A stretch of 49,914 bases of DNA, from positions 1 to 49,914 of IMG/VR virus record IMGVR_UViG_3300037247_000915. One strand, 5' to 3'. Below the pieces are notes generated by a model, which saw only the letters and a list, made by a program, of their open reading frames with translations, had not been told where the DNA came from and did not search any database. Made by a program: the position numbers and the translations under genes. The stretch comes from a virus. This document shows positions 16,082 to 24,966 of the stretch, in pieces (the stretch's first letter is position 1; every line of letters begins with the position of its first letter).

Positions 16082-16273
16082 ATGGACCTTGATGAGGCTA
16101 CCGCTCAGTATTGGGAAGTAATGCGCGCCTACAACGAGCAGGAGCAGTGCCAAGTTGTATCCACGGAACGGGCTCTCGACATGCTCAACGAAGTCCTAAC
16201 AGTCACGGGACCACATCATCCCTTAGCCGTAAAGGTTATCAAGTTACGGCAAGACATCATTACAGGAGACTAG
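16082..16273 (+). CDS. Small acidic hypothetical protein (63 aa)
   Basis: Function not recognised. Mostly helical and acidic. A GTG at 16079 precedes the ATG at 16082; the ATG is chosen, with AGAGG at 16070-16074 as ribosome binding site. It lies between the polymerase pair and the ribonucleotide reductase, with three bases to the latter. Confidence 0.55.
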   Translation: MDLDEATAQYWEVMRAYNEQEQCQVVSTERALDMLNEVLTVTGPHHPLAVKVIKLRQDIITGD

Positions 16274-16276
16274 AAC

Positions 16277-19200
16277 ATGGGTAAGGGTAAGGGTAAGGCA
16301 ATCACACACGAGTTGTCAGTCGACCCTGCACACGACAACATAGGCATCTTCGAGGAGGCAATAACGAAAGATGTCTGGCGTGAAAAGTACAGGTCGAACG
16401 ACGAGGAGCATCCGTACAGAAGCTTCGAGCGTGTTTGCAACGGGGTTTACAAGAACGACACGATAGCCCACAAGCATGCCGCGTTCGAGGCGATGAAGCT
16501 GGGGTTGTGGATGCCAGCTGGGCGCATACACGCGGGAGCAGGTACCAAGAAGCACGTAACATTGATGAACTGCTTTGTTAATGGTACGCTCGACGACTCC
16601 ATGGAGGGTATTTTCAAGGGGTTGACACACAACGCGCTGACCCTCCGCATGGGAGGAGGTGTGGGTACTGACTTCTCGGAACTCAGGCCTGAATTTGCGG
16701 CCCTGGGGCGCCTAGGCGAAGGTGTTTACTCCTCGGGGCCTGTGTCGTTTATGAACGTCTGGGATGCTTCGTGTACGACAATCATGTCTGCTGGCTATAG
16801 ACGCGGCGCCATGATGGGGACACTTGCAGATTCCCATCCAGACCTTCCCAAGTTCTTACGCGCCAAGATCGAGGCAAGAGTGCTTACCCAGTTCAACGTG
16901 TCCATCCTCATCTCCGCGGCATTCATGGATGCTGTCCGACACGGGGAGGACTGGGATTTGTACTTCCGGGTGCCACCTACACATAGGGACCCTATTGGAC
17001 AGTTCAAGGATGACAACGACGTTACGCAGTACATCTACGAGCGGTGTGACGCACGCATGCTCTGGGATGACATCGTAAGAACGACCTACGAGTTCTCCGA
17101 GCCGGGTGTAATCTTCATCGATCGCGTCAACGAGCTGAATAACCTAAACTACTGCGAGGACATCCGTTGTACGAACCCATGCGTAACAGGAGACACAAAG
17201 ATCCTTACCGATCGGGGACATTTACCAATTAAAGGCCTCGTAGGGAAAAGAACTAACATCTGGAATGGTGAAACATTCTCTGAGGTAGTACCATTCTCTA
17301 CTGGTATTAACGGTACGCTTAAGGTTACCTTCTCTAACGGGCAAACTGTAAAGTGTACCGACTATCATAAGTGGCTACTTTCCAATGGTAACCTTACAGA
17401 GGCAAAGGACTTACGTGTAGGTGACAAACTCGTCTACGTAGAGATGCCCACTATAGATGCGGGGGCTCTCTTTGAATTGGATGCCTACAGCCAGGGGTTT
17501 TACTGTGGTGACGGTACAAAGGACTCCGAGTATTCCAACCTGTATAAGCATGAGCAAGGAATCAGAGATAGGTTAGTTGGTAAGATCTACGATCGGAATT
17601 GTAAATCTCAACCTAGTTATAGGTGGATACATGGGAAGATGTTCCCTAAGGATTTTGTACCTACAATGGGATATCGTAAGTACTGCATCGACTGGTTGGC
17701 GGGGCTTTTAGACGCTGACGGATGCGTCTCTAAAAAGCATAGCGGAAACGTACTAGAGATTTCGGCCAAAGATCGTAACTTCCTCCGTAAGGTTGGCTTG
17801 ATGCTCAACAGGTTAGGCGTCAACTATCGGATGTGGGAAAGATCGGATGCTGGATATAAAACAGGATCTAATAACAAGACGTACTATTGCGAATCAACCG
17901 CGAGTCTTATGATCTCCTGGAAAGGTGTACACCATCTTACTAGTCTAGGGTTGGTATGTGAGCGGGTCGATCTATCAAGCTTCCAAGAGGCTCCAAAGGG
18001 GATTGCACGTGTTGGCCATCGAGTCGTTAGTATTGAGCTAGGTAAGAACGAGGAGACGTACTGTTTTACCGAACCGCTACGAAACATGGGAGTGTTCAAC
18101 GGCGTACTAGGTCATAACTGCGGCGAGCAGCCATTACCACCTCACGGGTGCTGTCTCCTCGGCGCCATCAACCTTGCACGTCTAGTACGCAGTCCCTTCG
18201 TCTGGCACGACTCCAATCTATCTGGGCCGACGTTTGACTTTGATACACTGAAGTCCGTAGTACGTATTGCCGTTAGATTCATGGACAACGTTATCGATGT
18301 CACGAAGTACCCACTACCCGAGCAGAAAGCCGAGGAGCTATCGAAGAGACGTATTGGCCTCGGTATCTCTGGTCTCGCCGACGCCATGGCGCAACTGGGA
18401 ATGCGCTACGGAAGTACCGACTCCGAGGCGTTCACTCGGCGTGTGATGCGTACAATTGCAACTGAAGCCTACACAACCTCTTCTGACTTAGCAGACGAAC
18501 GGGGTTCCTTCCCACTGTACAACCATGACAAGTTCCTCAGCAGCCCTTTCGTAAGCAAGTTGCTCCCCAACACACGCAACCTCATAGCGGAGCAGGGAAT
18601 ACGGAATGGAACGCTTCTGACGATTGCACCCGTAGGCACCGGCAGTCTGTATTACGGCGATATCTCGTCGGGCCTCGAACCGGTATTCCACTACAAGGGT
18701 AAACGCAACGTGCTACAGGCTGACGGGTCACGTAAGGCCTATGATACCGAGAACTACGGCTACAGGCTGTACCAGTCTATCCACGGTGTGTGTAGTCGAG
18801 ACGACCTCCCGGACTACATGGTAACCGCCGACGAACTGCCAGTGGGTGACCACATAAGGATCCAAGCAGCCGCACAAGAGTGGGTTGACGCGTCTGTCAG
18901 TAAGACCATCAACTGCCCGAGTGAAATCTCCTTCGAGGAGTTCATGGACGTCTACAACCTCGCGTACGACCTAGGCTGTAAAGGTTGTACTACATATCGA
19001 CCCAACCCGATGCGAGGTTCCGTACTTGAGGGCGAAGATGGAGACGATGGAACCCCGTTGGTACCCAAGCTCCCAAAACGCCCAGATACACTCGAAGGAC
19101 GCACCTATAAGATTACCTGGCCGTCGCTGCCGTCAGCACTCTATCTGACGGTCAACCGCAACGAGGAGGCTGGGGGGTTCCCGTTCGAGGTGTTCATCAA

Positions 19201-19633
19201 TTCGAGGTCGAGCCTAAACGCCGAATGGATGACGGCCCTAACCCTTATGATCTCGGCAATCATGCGGATGTCTAACGATGTTGAGTTCATTGCGCAGGAA
19301 CTCCAACAGGTAGTCTCAGCACACGACTCAGCTTGGATCGACGGTAAGTACTACGGCTCACTCGTCGCCAGAATCGGTAAAGTCCTAGGAGAGCACTTCG
19401 AGGCCGAGGGAATCCTCTCGGCAGCAGAGATACCGACTAAGCAAGAGCCCTCCCCAGCACCGCAGGAGATTAGGTCGGGAGAAACCGTAACTTTGACAAA
19501 CGGTGGGGGCGTAAAGATAACTGCAGGCGCAGGATCTACGGCCGACGTGTGCCCAGCTTGTGGAGCACCGACACTTATCCACCAAGAAGGGTGTGCTAAG
19601 TGTACCCAGTGCGATTACTCTAATTGCGGGTGA
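16277..19633 (+). CDS. nrdJ: Class II (B12-dependent) ribonucleotide reductase with intein
   Basis: Reduces ribonucleotides to deoxyribonucleotides for phage DNA synthesis. Class II signs: LMNCFVNGTLDDSM (C99), MGGGVGTDFSELRP, the TNP|CGEQPLPPHG active-site loop (interrupted by the intein), IAPVGTGSLYYG, CKGCTTYRPN, and a C-terminal zinc ribbon with CPAC, CAKC and C-terminal Cys as in NrdJ. No separate radical subunit gene is seen. Residues 302-614 are an intein; the spliced enzyme would be 805 aa. AGGAG precedes the ATG. N-terminal GKGKGK comes from a GGGTAA repeat. It implies a host that supplies adenosylcobalamin. Confidence 0.93.
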   Translation: MGKGKGKAITHELSVDPAHDNIGIFEEAITKDVWREKYRSNDEEHPYRSFERVCNGVYKNDTIAHKHAAFEAMKLGLWMPAGRIHAGAGTKKHVTLMNCFVNGTLDDSMEGIFKGLTHNALTLRMGGGVGTDFSELRPEFAALGRLGEGVYSSGPVSFMNVWDASCTTIMSAGYRRGAMMGTLADSHPDLPKFLRAKIEARVLTQFNVSILISAAFMDAVRHGEDWDLYFRVPPTHRDPIGQFKDDNDVTQYIYERCDARMLWDDIVRTTYEFSEPGVIFIDRVNELNNLNYCEDIRCTNPCVTGDTKILTDRGHLPIKGLVGKRTNIWNGETFSEVVPFSTGINGTLKVTFSNGQTVKCTDYHKWLLSNGNLTEAKDLRVGDKLVYVEMPTIDAGALFELDAYSQGFYCGDGTKDSEYSNLYKHEQGIRDRLVGKIYDRNCKSQPSYRWIHGKMFPKDFVPTMGYRKYCIDWLAGLLDADGCVSKKHSGNVLEISAKDRNFLRKVGLMLNRLGVNYRMWERSDAGYKTGSNNKTYYCESTASLMISWKGVHHLTSLGLVCERVDLSSFQEAPKGIARVGHRVVSIELGKNEETYCFTEPLRNMGVFNGVLGHNCGEQPLPPHGCCLLGAINLARLVRSPFVWHDSNLSGPTFDFDTLKSVVRIAVRFMDNVIDVTKYPLPEQKAEELSKRRIGLGISGLADAMAQLGMRYGSTDSEAFTRRVMRTIATEAYTTSSDLADERGSFPLYNHDKFLSSPFVSKLLPNTRNLIAEQGIRNGTLLTIAPVGTGSLYYGDISSGLEPVFHYKGKRNVLQADGSRKAYDTENYGYRLYQSIHGVCSRDDLPDYMVTADELPVGDHIRIQAAAQEWVDASVSKTINCPSEISFEEFMDVYNLAYDLGCKGCTTYRPNPMRGSVLEGEDGDDGTPLVPKLPKRPDTLEGRTYKITWPSLPSALYLTVNRNEEAGGFPFEVFINSRSSLNAEWMTALTLMISAIMRMSNDVEFIAQELQQVVSAHDSAWIDGKYYGSLVARIGKVLGEHFEAEGILSAAEIPTKQEPSPAPQEIRSGETVTLTNGGGVKITAGAGSTADVCPACGAPTLIHQEGCAKCTQCDYSNCG
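17180..18118 (+). mobile_element. Intein with LAGLIDADG homing endonuclease in nrdJ
   Basis: 313-residue insertion (precursor residues 302-614) exactly before the Cys of the CGEQPLP active-site loop. It begins CVTGDTKILT (Cys1, block A), has a block B-like region around VKCTDYHKWLL (TxxH-like, His present) and ends in VLGHN followed by Cys+1, so all splice residues are intact. A LAGLIDADG motif is clear (DWLAGLLDADG, about residue 473); the other copy is degenerate (QGFYCGDGTKDS). Codon use is more AT-leaning than the extein. Insertion at the most conserved site is typical for inteins. Confidence 0.95.
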
Positions 19634-19638
19634 CCAAC

Positions 19639-19932
19639 ATGACCAACACCGAAGCAATCGAGAAGCTGATCACGTCACTACGGCGTGCAATGCTAGACAT
19701 GAATGCCGCTACCGAAGCCCTAATGGATCAGTCAGAAGGTTCCACTGGGGTGCTACGGCTCATCAGGGGTGGGGTAGGATGTCGCCACCATTGGATGTCG
19801 TACGAAAGTAACAGTTGCCCAATATGCACCCTTATCACGATATCCAAGCACGCAACCTGCTGCAGCGCACAGCGTATCGCGAACAATGCGCTGAAAGGTA
19901 AGAAAGGACCCATGCCATGGCCAAACGACTGA
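19639..19932 (+). CDS. Small Cys/His-containing hypothetical protein (97 aa)
   Basis: Function not recognised. Residues about 45-75 hold CRHHW, CPIC and CC, a possible metal site. A GTG at 19630 overlaps the nrdJ stop (GTGA) and could be the true start by coupling; ATG 19639 is preferred, with GGGTG 6 bases ahead. It overlaps the protease gene by 16 bases in another frame. Confidence 0.55.
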   Translation: MTNTEAIEKLITSLRRAMLDMNAATEALMDQSEGSTGVLRLIRGGVGCRHHWMSYESNSCPICTLITISKHATCCSAQRIANNALKGKKGPMPWPND

Positions 19933-20462
19933 CGCTAAGCTTCCGGACGGGAACACCTCCGCAATGGGAGAAGTTCATCAAGGAGTATTCAGACCAAGTT
20001 TGCGAAGTCGACTGTCCAAGTCAGGTACGAGTTACACTGAATGATGCACGCTGGCGGCTAATGTGTGCCGTCCAACGTGAGGTCAACATGACCACTCGGT
20101 ACGTACGCGACCCAGAGGGCAACGACCATTGGAAACTTCTACTTGCCAAACGGGGAAATAAGGGAGACTGTGAGGACTTCGCCCTCACAAAGCGTGCATT
20201 ACTCCTAGAGGCTGGGTTTCCAGTGGGTGCCGTCTGGCCAGTAATATGTATGGAGAGAGACGTACCCCATATGGTCACAGTAGTCTCGACCACAAAGGCA
20301 GACTACGTAATGGATTTTGGCTGGCACAACTGGGTATACGACGTCACTGACTCTACACTGAAGTGGCTGTCCGCATACGACGGACAGTTCTGGCGTCTTG
20401 TATCGACGACTATACAAATGGATGCCGTATCAGACGGCCCTAAGCTGGATTCAAGATCCTAA
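19917..20462 (+). CDS. Transglutaminase-like cysteine protease (BTLCP type)
   Basis: A Cys-His-Asp triad is visible: GDCEDFAL (C85), VPHMVTVV (H118) and YVMDFG (D133), the pattern of bacterial transglutaminase-like cysteine proteinases. No signal peptide, so it would act in the cytoplasm or be packaged. 181 aa. AAAGGA lies 8 bases ahead of ATG 19917. Last gene of the rightward block; its stop overlaps the end of the leftward structural operon by four bases. Natural substrate unknown. Confidence 0.75.
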   Translation: MAKRLTLSFRTGTPPQWEKFIKEYSDQVCEVDCPSQVRVTLNDARWRLMCAVQREVNMTTRYVRDPEGNDHWKLLLAKRGNKGDCEDFALTKRALLLEAGFPVGAVWPVICMERDVPHMVTVVSTTKADYVMDFGWHNWVYDVTDSTLKWLSAYDGQFWRLVSTTIQMDAVSDGPKLDSRS

Positions 20463-20782
20463 GTACCACGGCGGGTTTCTGCCCTAACAAGAAACTCCCA
20501 ATGGGCCTGCCTGTCAGCACCGTCGTTGACTGTAATCTGGGCAGTATAAAGGTCGTCGGGTATAAGTGTGAGCGTGTCTAACAGTGTGGCCCTATATTGC
20601 CCGTCGGAGGACGCGACATAATCCATTGTGAGCGGCCAAGTCGTCCCTGCAACCTCAACACCGTCCTTGTCGACTAGGGTGACCGTTACGGCAGCGGCGT
20701 TAACGAAGGTGTCTGCTACTACATCCTTAAGGTCGACAAGCTCAAGTAGGTTGTCATTCAGATCGAAGATCACTTGGGTCAC
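20459..20782 (-). CDS. Putative virion-associated protein, last gene of the structural operon (107 aa)
   Basis: Function not recognised. The product is beta-rich with an Ig-like strand pattern (VTVTLVDKDGVEVAG, YRATLLDTLTLIPDDLYTAQITV), common in small phage tail accessories. The GTG start overlaps the stop of the 571-aa repeat protein (GTGA), so the two are coupled and may work together. Its 3' end contains a weak hairpin (20475-20480 with 20490-20495) that could help end both converging transcripts. Confidence 0.65.
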   Translation of the reverse strand: MTQVIFDLNDNLLELVDLKDVVADTFVNAAAVTVTLVDKDGVEVAGTTWPLTMDYVASSDGQYRATLLDTLTLIPDDLYTAQITVNDGADRQAHWEFLVRAETRRGT

Positions 20783-22494
20783 GGTACTGTCTCCCTTACA
20801 TCTGGCGTTCCTGATAACACCACGCTAGCATTCGGTGTCGCATTTAAGACTGCCCGTACTCTGAGGAGGGCTTGTAATATAACAGGCGCCCCTGTAAGTC
20901 CGATTCCTACTTGATTGAACATAGACAGGACCTGTGCACCCAAGCCGATAATAAACAGAGTGTGAGTACCAACCCCAGCCTGTACAAAGATAGCAAGTGT
21001 TTGTACTCCAACACCTACGATTAGGAGCGTACCCACACCGGTCTGTACAAAGATACCGAGGGTTTGGTTACCTACACCCACCATCAACTGTATACCCTCA
21101 CCGGACTGCCTCAGCAGCAGTAATGTCTGTGCCCCCGACCCAACAAGTGTTTCAAGCCCAAAGCCCTGCTGTGACAACACACCCAGAGTCTGCACCCCCA
21201 CACCTACAGGCAACATTATACCTACACCTAGTTGGGCTAGGAAGCCTAGAGTCTGAGCACCTACACCTACGAAGAGTTCAATGCCGGTTCCTGCTTGTGA
21301 AAGCAGCGCGAGCACTTGACCTCCAATACCTACAGGCTGCATTACCCCAATGCCAGACTGCTCAAACTGTATAAGTACTTGTGCACCTACGCCGGAAGGC
21401 CGCATCACCCCCACACCCGACTGTAGGAGAAAAGCGAGGATTTGGGCACCTTCACTGGTAATAGATACGATGTGAATGCCAGTGCCAGACTGAGCGAGTA
21501 TGGTAAGTGTTTGTGCTCCTACGCCTACTGGCAGCATTACGCCTGTACCAGCCTGCAGGAGGTTTAGTAACACCTGACTGCCTACCCCGACGAACCTTAC
21601 CACACCGGTACCAGCCTGCGCTAGATTAAGAAGGGTTTGGTCACCGATACCAGAGAATACCTCAATTCCGGTTCCCTCTTGAAGGAAGTTCAATAGCGTT
21701 TGGCTACCAACCCCCAATGGGTGCATTAATCCCGTACCAGACTGCTGTAGGTTAAGGAGTGTTTGGTCACCCACACCCGTGAAAACCAGAGTATGTACTC
21801 CCTCCCCAGATTGCGAGGGTACTCCTAAGGTTTGAGCACCTACACCTACGAATTGTTGTACACCGACGCCGGCTTGTGAGAACCCTCCGAGTGTTTGGTC
21901 ACCCACACCCGTGAAAACCTGCACTCCTGCACCAGCTTGATTGAATGGCTCGAGAGTCTGGGCGCCAACACCCGTCGGTGCAACCTTATCGACAGTGATT
22001 CTTGGTGTAATTGAGTAGGTACCAAGCTCCGTCGATCCGTCGTAGATCCGAAAGTCGATTGTGTCTGTATCGTTGACATCAGCATCGATGATCGTAATAC
22101 TGTACAGGACTTCGGTGTCCTGCTGTGGCGAATTGTCGATGGCGATATTAGCAACAGCCCCATCAACCTCGTCGACGAAACCGGCTGTGAAGGTATTCGG
22201 TCCTGCTAATCGCTCGGTGGTAACTTCACCGTCGGTTACTGCTCCTGCTGCAGCTTGGACTACCAAAGACGCACCGTTGACATCCGTGTACACGCCGGAG
22301 TTAAGGCTATAGCGAAGCTGCCCGGCGAGGTTGGCAACCATACCACCGTCGTTTGTAACCTCGATGCGTATCTGAAAGACGTTACCCGGCGTGCGAGAGA
22401 TATCAGTATCGATCGAGCCGATGATTACCGCACCTGACTCGGTACCATCCTCGTAAAAGGCGAACGCAGCCTGGACGAAGTTAGCAGCTGTCAT
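20779..22494 (-). CDS. Repeat protein: 17 copies of a 21-residue GxGxQTL/QxGxG motif (571 aa)
   Basis: Specific function not recognised; probably a fibrous virion or surface component. Residues 1-174 form a beta-rich domain (QIRIEVTNDGGMV, LRYSLNSGVYTDV) resembling Ig-like tail accessories. Residues about 175-535 are 17 imperfect repeats built as GxQTLxxxxQxGxGxxxxxGV, with Gln and Gly strictly spaced. This suggests a repeating strand-turn solenoid or trimeric shaft. The last 35 residues are alanine/valine-rich. No signal peptide. The stop of the upstream gene (22496) is adjacent. Coding strand and frame are firm because the repeats conserve amino acids more than bases. Confidence 0.75.
   Translation of the reverse strand: MTAANFVQAAFAFYEDGTESGAVIIGSIDTDISRTPGNVFQIRIEVTNDGGMVANLAGQLRYSLNSGVYTDVNGASLVVQAAAGAVTDGEVTTERLAGPNTFTAGFVDEVDGAVANIAIDNSPQQDTEVLYSITIIDADVNDTDTIDFRIYDGSTELGTYSITPRITVDKVAPTGVGAQTLEPFNQAGAGVQVFTGVGDQTLGGFSQAGVGVQQFVGVGAQTLGVPSQSGEGVHTLVFTGVGDQTLLNLQQSGTGLMHPLGVGSQTLLNFLQEGTGIEVFSGIGDQTLLNLAQAGTGVVRFVGVGSQVLLNLLQAGTGVMLPVGVGAQTLTILAQSGTGIHIVSITSEGAQILAFLLQSGVGVMRPSGVGAQVLIQFEQSGIGVMQPVGIGGQVLALLSQAGTGIELFVGVGAQTLGFLAQLGVGIMLPVGVGVQTLGVLSQQGFGLETLVGSGAQTLLLLRQSGEGIQLMVGVGNQTLGIFVQTGVGTLLIVGVGVQTLAIFVQAGVGTHTLFIIGLGAQVLSMFNQVGIGLTGAPVILQALLRVRAVLNATPNASVVLSGTPDVRETVP
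20890..21975 (-). repeat. 17 imperfect 63-base repeats
   Basis: The repeat array of the 571-aa protein. Most units are 63 bases (21 codons); three have two extra codons. Some stretches are still identical between units: a 29-base identity links 21759-21787 and 21891-21919. So the array has grown partly by recent recombination and partly by older duplication. Confidence 0.85.
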
Positions 22495-22495
22495 G

Positions 22496-22861
22496 TCATC
22501 GCCTCACAGCGTCGAACTTACGTTGGGCCGTCTTGTCTGCAAAGCCCGAGTCGGTACTTGCTCGAGCTTGCACCTTTGCCCATCCGTAGGGGTCCATCAT
22601 CGAACCCCATAGTAGACATGTAACCTCTTTTGTGTGTTGGGTCAATGCCATCATGGCAGACAGATCCCCAGCGACTCCAATCCAACGCTCAATATCAGAA
22701 CGCCAGAGGTAATAATCGGCAAAGTGGACCAGCTGACGGCCATGATTCCTATCCTCTTGCACAACGATCTGAACCTGAAACCGCCGGCCCGTTGGAACGA
22801 TACTTGCGTCACCCCAACCATCTAGCGACGAACCGTCGGCATAGTAAATACGCCAGTGCAT
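22496..22861 (-). CDS. Hypothetical protein (121 aa)
   Basis: Function not recognised. The first 60 residues look like a small beta domain (MHWRIYYADGSSLDGWGDAS, RRFQVQIVVQED, ADYYLWRSD); the C-terminal half is helical and basic. AAGGTG precedes the ATG. It lies between the 336-aa protein and the repeat protein, in the distal part of the structural operon, so a virion accessory role is likely. Confidence 0.65.
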   Translation of the reverse strand: MHWRIYYADGSSLDGWGDASIVPTGRRFQVQIVVQEDRNHGRQLVHFADYYLWRSDIERWIGVAGDLSAMMALTQHTKEVTCLLWGSMMDPYGWAKVQARASTDSGFADKTAQRKFDAVRR

Positions 22862-22913
22862 CGCTGCACCTTGAATAGGAAGGTTCGACGCCAGTTTGCG
22901 TCTCCTACTAACC

Positions 22914-23924
22914 TTAGGTCGCCGTTGGTCCCTGTGGAAGTCTGAACGTCCAAGCAGTCATGCTGACTGTGGCACCAGAGACGATAGCGTCGGTATTGAA
23001 AACGAAGTCAAAGGTGCCGACACCAGCTGAACCGTCGATGTGGTCGTTCAGCGGCGTCGGGAATGTATTGGACGAGGAGGCTCGACAGTGTGTCAACGTG
23101 CTAGTCGCATTGGCGTTGGTGTCGTCCGCGATTGCAGTCGCAGCGGCTTCCGCGTCGGGTGCCTGGTCAGCAGCCGCGTTGAACGCTGGCGTTCCGAGAT
23201 CCAGGTCGAACAGGATCGTGCCAGTCAGCGCAGCGTCTGGGTCCACTGGCTGTGAGGCATCTACACCCTGGATCATCCCGTCGGCCGTACCCTCATCGAG
23301 TAGGTCGAGCGCCGGATCGAGTGCTGCGATGGCAAAGGCAATAGAGACATTCGTGTTGAGTGCCATCATGAGTTCAGGATGTGGGAAGGGGTCTGCCACA
23401 CCGCCACCAGCCTTGCGTTCGTCTTCCTCGCCGGCGTAGATAGGCCAACGATGCGGTACGATGATCGGGACCACCTCGCGGTTCTCCGGCGTCTTTGAGA
23501 GCCCGTGGTACCGCCTGCGCTGGATGCTATACAGCGGTTCGATCTCGACTACACGAGTGCCGATAGGACGCTGGCCGATGATCACCTTGCCGATCTTGCC
23601 GGGGATGTGGTTCCCATTGGGGTCGATCGCCAGCTTGTCCGCCAGCATCTTGACGAGGACCTTGTCGTCGCGGGGGGAGAAGCGCTCCTTGGCGATCTTC
23701 TCGAATTCCGCAAGCGGTGTTTTGCCGAGGTTGTCTTTGAACCTCGGCAGTAGGTGCTCGAATTCGTCCTTGAAGTCCGCCTTGTAGAGGTTCTGCAACC
23801 CCCACTCGCGACCTCCAATGGCGACCTTCGGATCCCTCTTCGAGAACACGCTTGGCAGTGAGAAGTTTACTGCCCAATCCGCTGCGGCCTTGTCAAGGGT
23901 CTTGGTATCCAGGACACGTGTCAT
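22914..23924 (-). CDS. Hypothetical virion-type protein (336 aa)
   Basis: Function not recognised. The N-terminal 130 residues are charged and Lys-rich (FKDEFEHLLPRFKDNLGKT). The centre contains PIIVPHRWPIYAGEEDE. The C-terminal third is Ala/Asp/Thr-rich and beta-like, ending VSMTAWTFRLPQGPTAT. No catalytic motif, signal or membrane segment. GAAGGA precedes the ATG. Position after the lysis genes and the beta-rich end fit an accessory tail or head-fibre protein; this is inference. Confidence 0.65.
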   Translation of the reverse strand: MTRVLDTKTLDKAAADWAVNFSLPSVFSKRDPKVAIGGREWGLQNLYKADFKDEFEHLLPRFKDNLGKTPLAEFEKIAKERFSPRDDKVLVKMLADKLAIDPNGNHIPGKIGKVIIGQRPIGTRVVEIEPLYSIQRRRYHGLSKTPENREVVPIIVPHRWPIYAGEEDERKAGGGVADPFPHPELMMALNTNVSIAFAIAALDPALDLLDEGTADGMIQGVDASQPVDPDAALTGTILFDLDLGTPAFNAAADQAPDAEAAATAIADDTNANATSTLTHCRASSSNTFPTPLNDHIDGSAGVGTFDFVFNTDAIVSGATVSMTAWTFRLPQGPTAT

Positions 23925-23938
23925 GATCGTTGTTCCTT

Positions 23939-24637
23939 CTACGTAAGTTGCGAACGCTGGAGTTTCGTCTTGTACTCACCCACACGATGGTCGAGGATAC
24001 CCAACGCTACGGGGAAAGGTAGAAAATCCGTGAACTGTGTACGAGACTGTCTTAGTCGACCCGATCGGCTAATGCGCCAGAGTTCACCTGCGTGACGGTA
24101 CCCGAACAGCTCGCGGGGATGTTTCGGTGCGATGTCGCAAGCATGAACTACTCTGTAGAGGTTAGCTGTTCTCTTTCTCCATGCACTCCTGAAGCTCCCG
24201 TCCCCGGATTTGGGTGCACCGAAAGTATAGCAGGCGTAACAGCCAACGATGAGACCAGCTACAGCTGCTACAGCACCACCAAGACTGTGGCCAGTGAAGA
24301 TGACCTTCTTTCCTGGGTTCTTACGAATGACGTCACGAATGATAGGTTCTAAATGCCGAAAGTAGCCCAGGTATCCTTCGTGGACTTTATAAGTATTACT
24401 TAGCCCAACACCTAACAAGTCCATAAGGATGTTGTCGAGGACGTCCTCCCACGACCACCCACTCGTGACCTGTGTACCTCTGAAGGCAAACACGACCATA
24501 TCGGAGTACGTCCATACCAAGACTTCAGCATTACCAGCTCTTAGAATGTACCCCAGCTTGGGGTTATCCTCATAGGCGTCCTCGCTAAGGGACGCACATA
24601 CAGTAGCCAACGGTAGGTCGAACCCCGTATGGGTCAT
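23939..24637 (-). CDS. Class 3 lipase (alpha/beta hydrolase)
   Basis: Predicted esterase or lipase. Family 3 motifs: VVFAFRGTQ (48-56), nucleophile elbow TGHSLGG (S118), FGAPKSGD (139-146), D168 in HACDIAP and H217 in LDHRVGEY, giving a complete Ser-Asp-His triad. The pattern is that of fungal-type class 3 lipases and differs from LysB mycolyl esterases. No signal peptide is visible, although a hydrophobic stretch lies near 126-138. Its start overlaps the lipoprotein stop by one base, inside the lysis cassette, so it may attack host membrane lipid or a surface ester late in infection. Target not shown by the sequence. Confidence 0.85.
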   Translation of the reverse strand: MTHTGFDLPLATVCASLSEDAYEDNPKLGYILRAGNAEVLVWTYSDMVVFAFRGTQVTSGWSWEDVLDNILMDLLGVGLSNTYKVHEGYLGYFRHLEPIIRDVIRKNPGKKVIFTGHSLGGAVAAVAGLIVGCYACYTFGAPKSGDGSFRSAWRKRTANLYRVVHACDIAPKHPRELFGYRHAGELWRISRSGRLRQSRTQFTDFLPFPVALGILDHRVGEYKTKLQRSQLT

Positions 24638-24966
24638 TACTCAGGAGTCCCCACTGCGGCAGGAGACAATCCGAGGATGAGCTGAATCGCGTCCAGAGTG
24701 TTAACGTCCAGCCTTGGTGCCCGACGTCCCGGGTCGGGGCCATCACATAGCAAGTCGATAGCAGCCAGCTTTGCCGGTGAGTCCTTGAACATGCGGTTGG
24801 TGGCCCCTCGCCCCGCTGCGCACTGTCCGGCTAGTAGGAGGGTAGCCTCGGCGTCCTTGGCAGCCCTTACGTCCTCGACGCTCTTGTCGATCCACGGGAT
24901 CACAGTACTACAGCCCCACAGTGTGAGTGCCAGGACTGGAATCGCTAGTAGACGTGCGGGTGTCAT
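24637..24966 (-). CDS. Small lipoprotein in the lysis cassette (possible outer-membrane spanin)
   Basis: A longer frame runs upstream, but ATG 24966 has GGAGGA at good spacing. The product (109 aa) starts with a lipoprotein signal: MTPAR, a hydrophobic core and LWGC with the acceptor Cys at 19. Trp at the -2 position is atypical. The mature part is helical with two Cys. A lipoprotein beside a holin-like gene and an endolysin would fit an o-spanin, but it is not Pro-rich and the i-spanin candidate is not adjacent, so the role is tentative. Confidence 0.7.
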   Translation of the reverse strand: MTPARLLAIPVLALTLWGCSTVIPWIDKSVEDVRAAKDAEATLLLAGQCAAGRGATNRMFKDSPAKLAAIDLLCDGPDPGRRAPRLDVNTLDAIQLILGLSPAAVGTPE

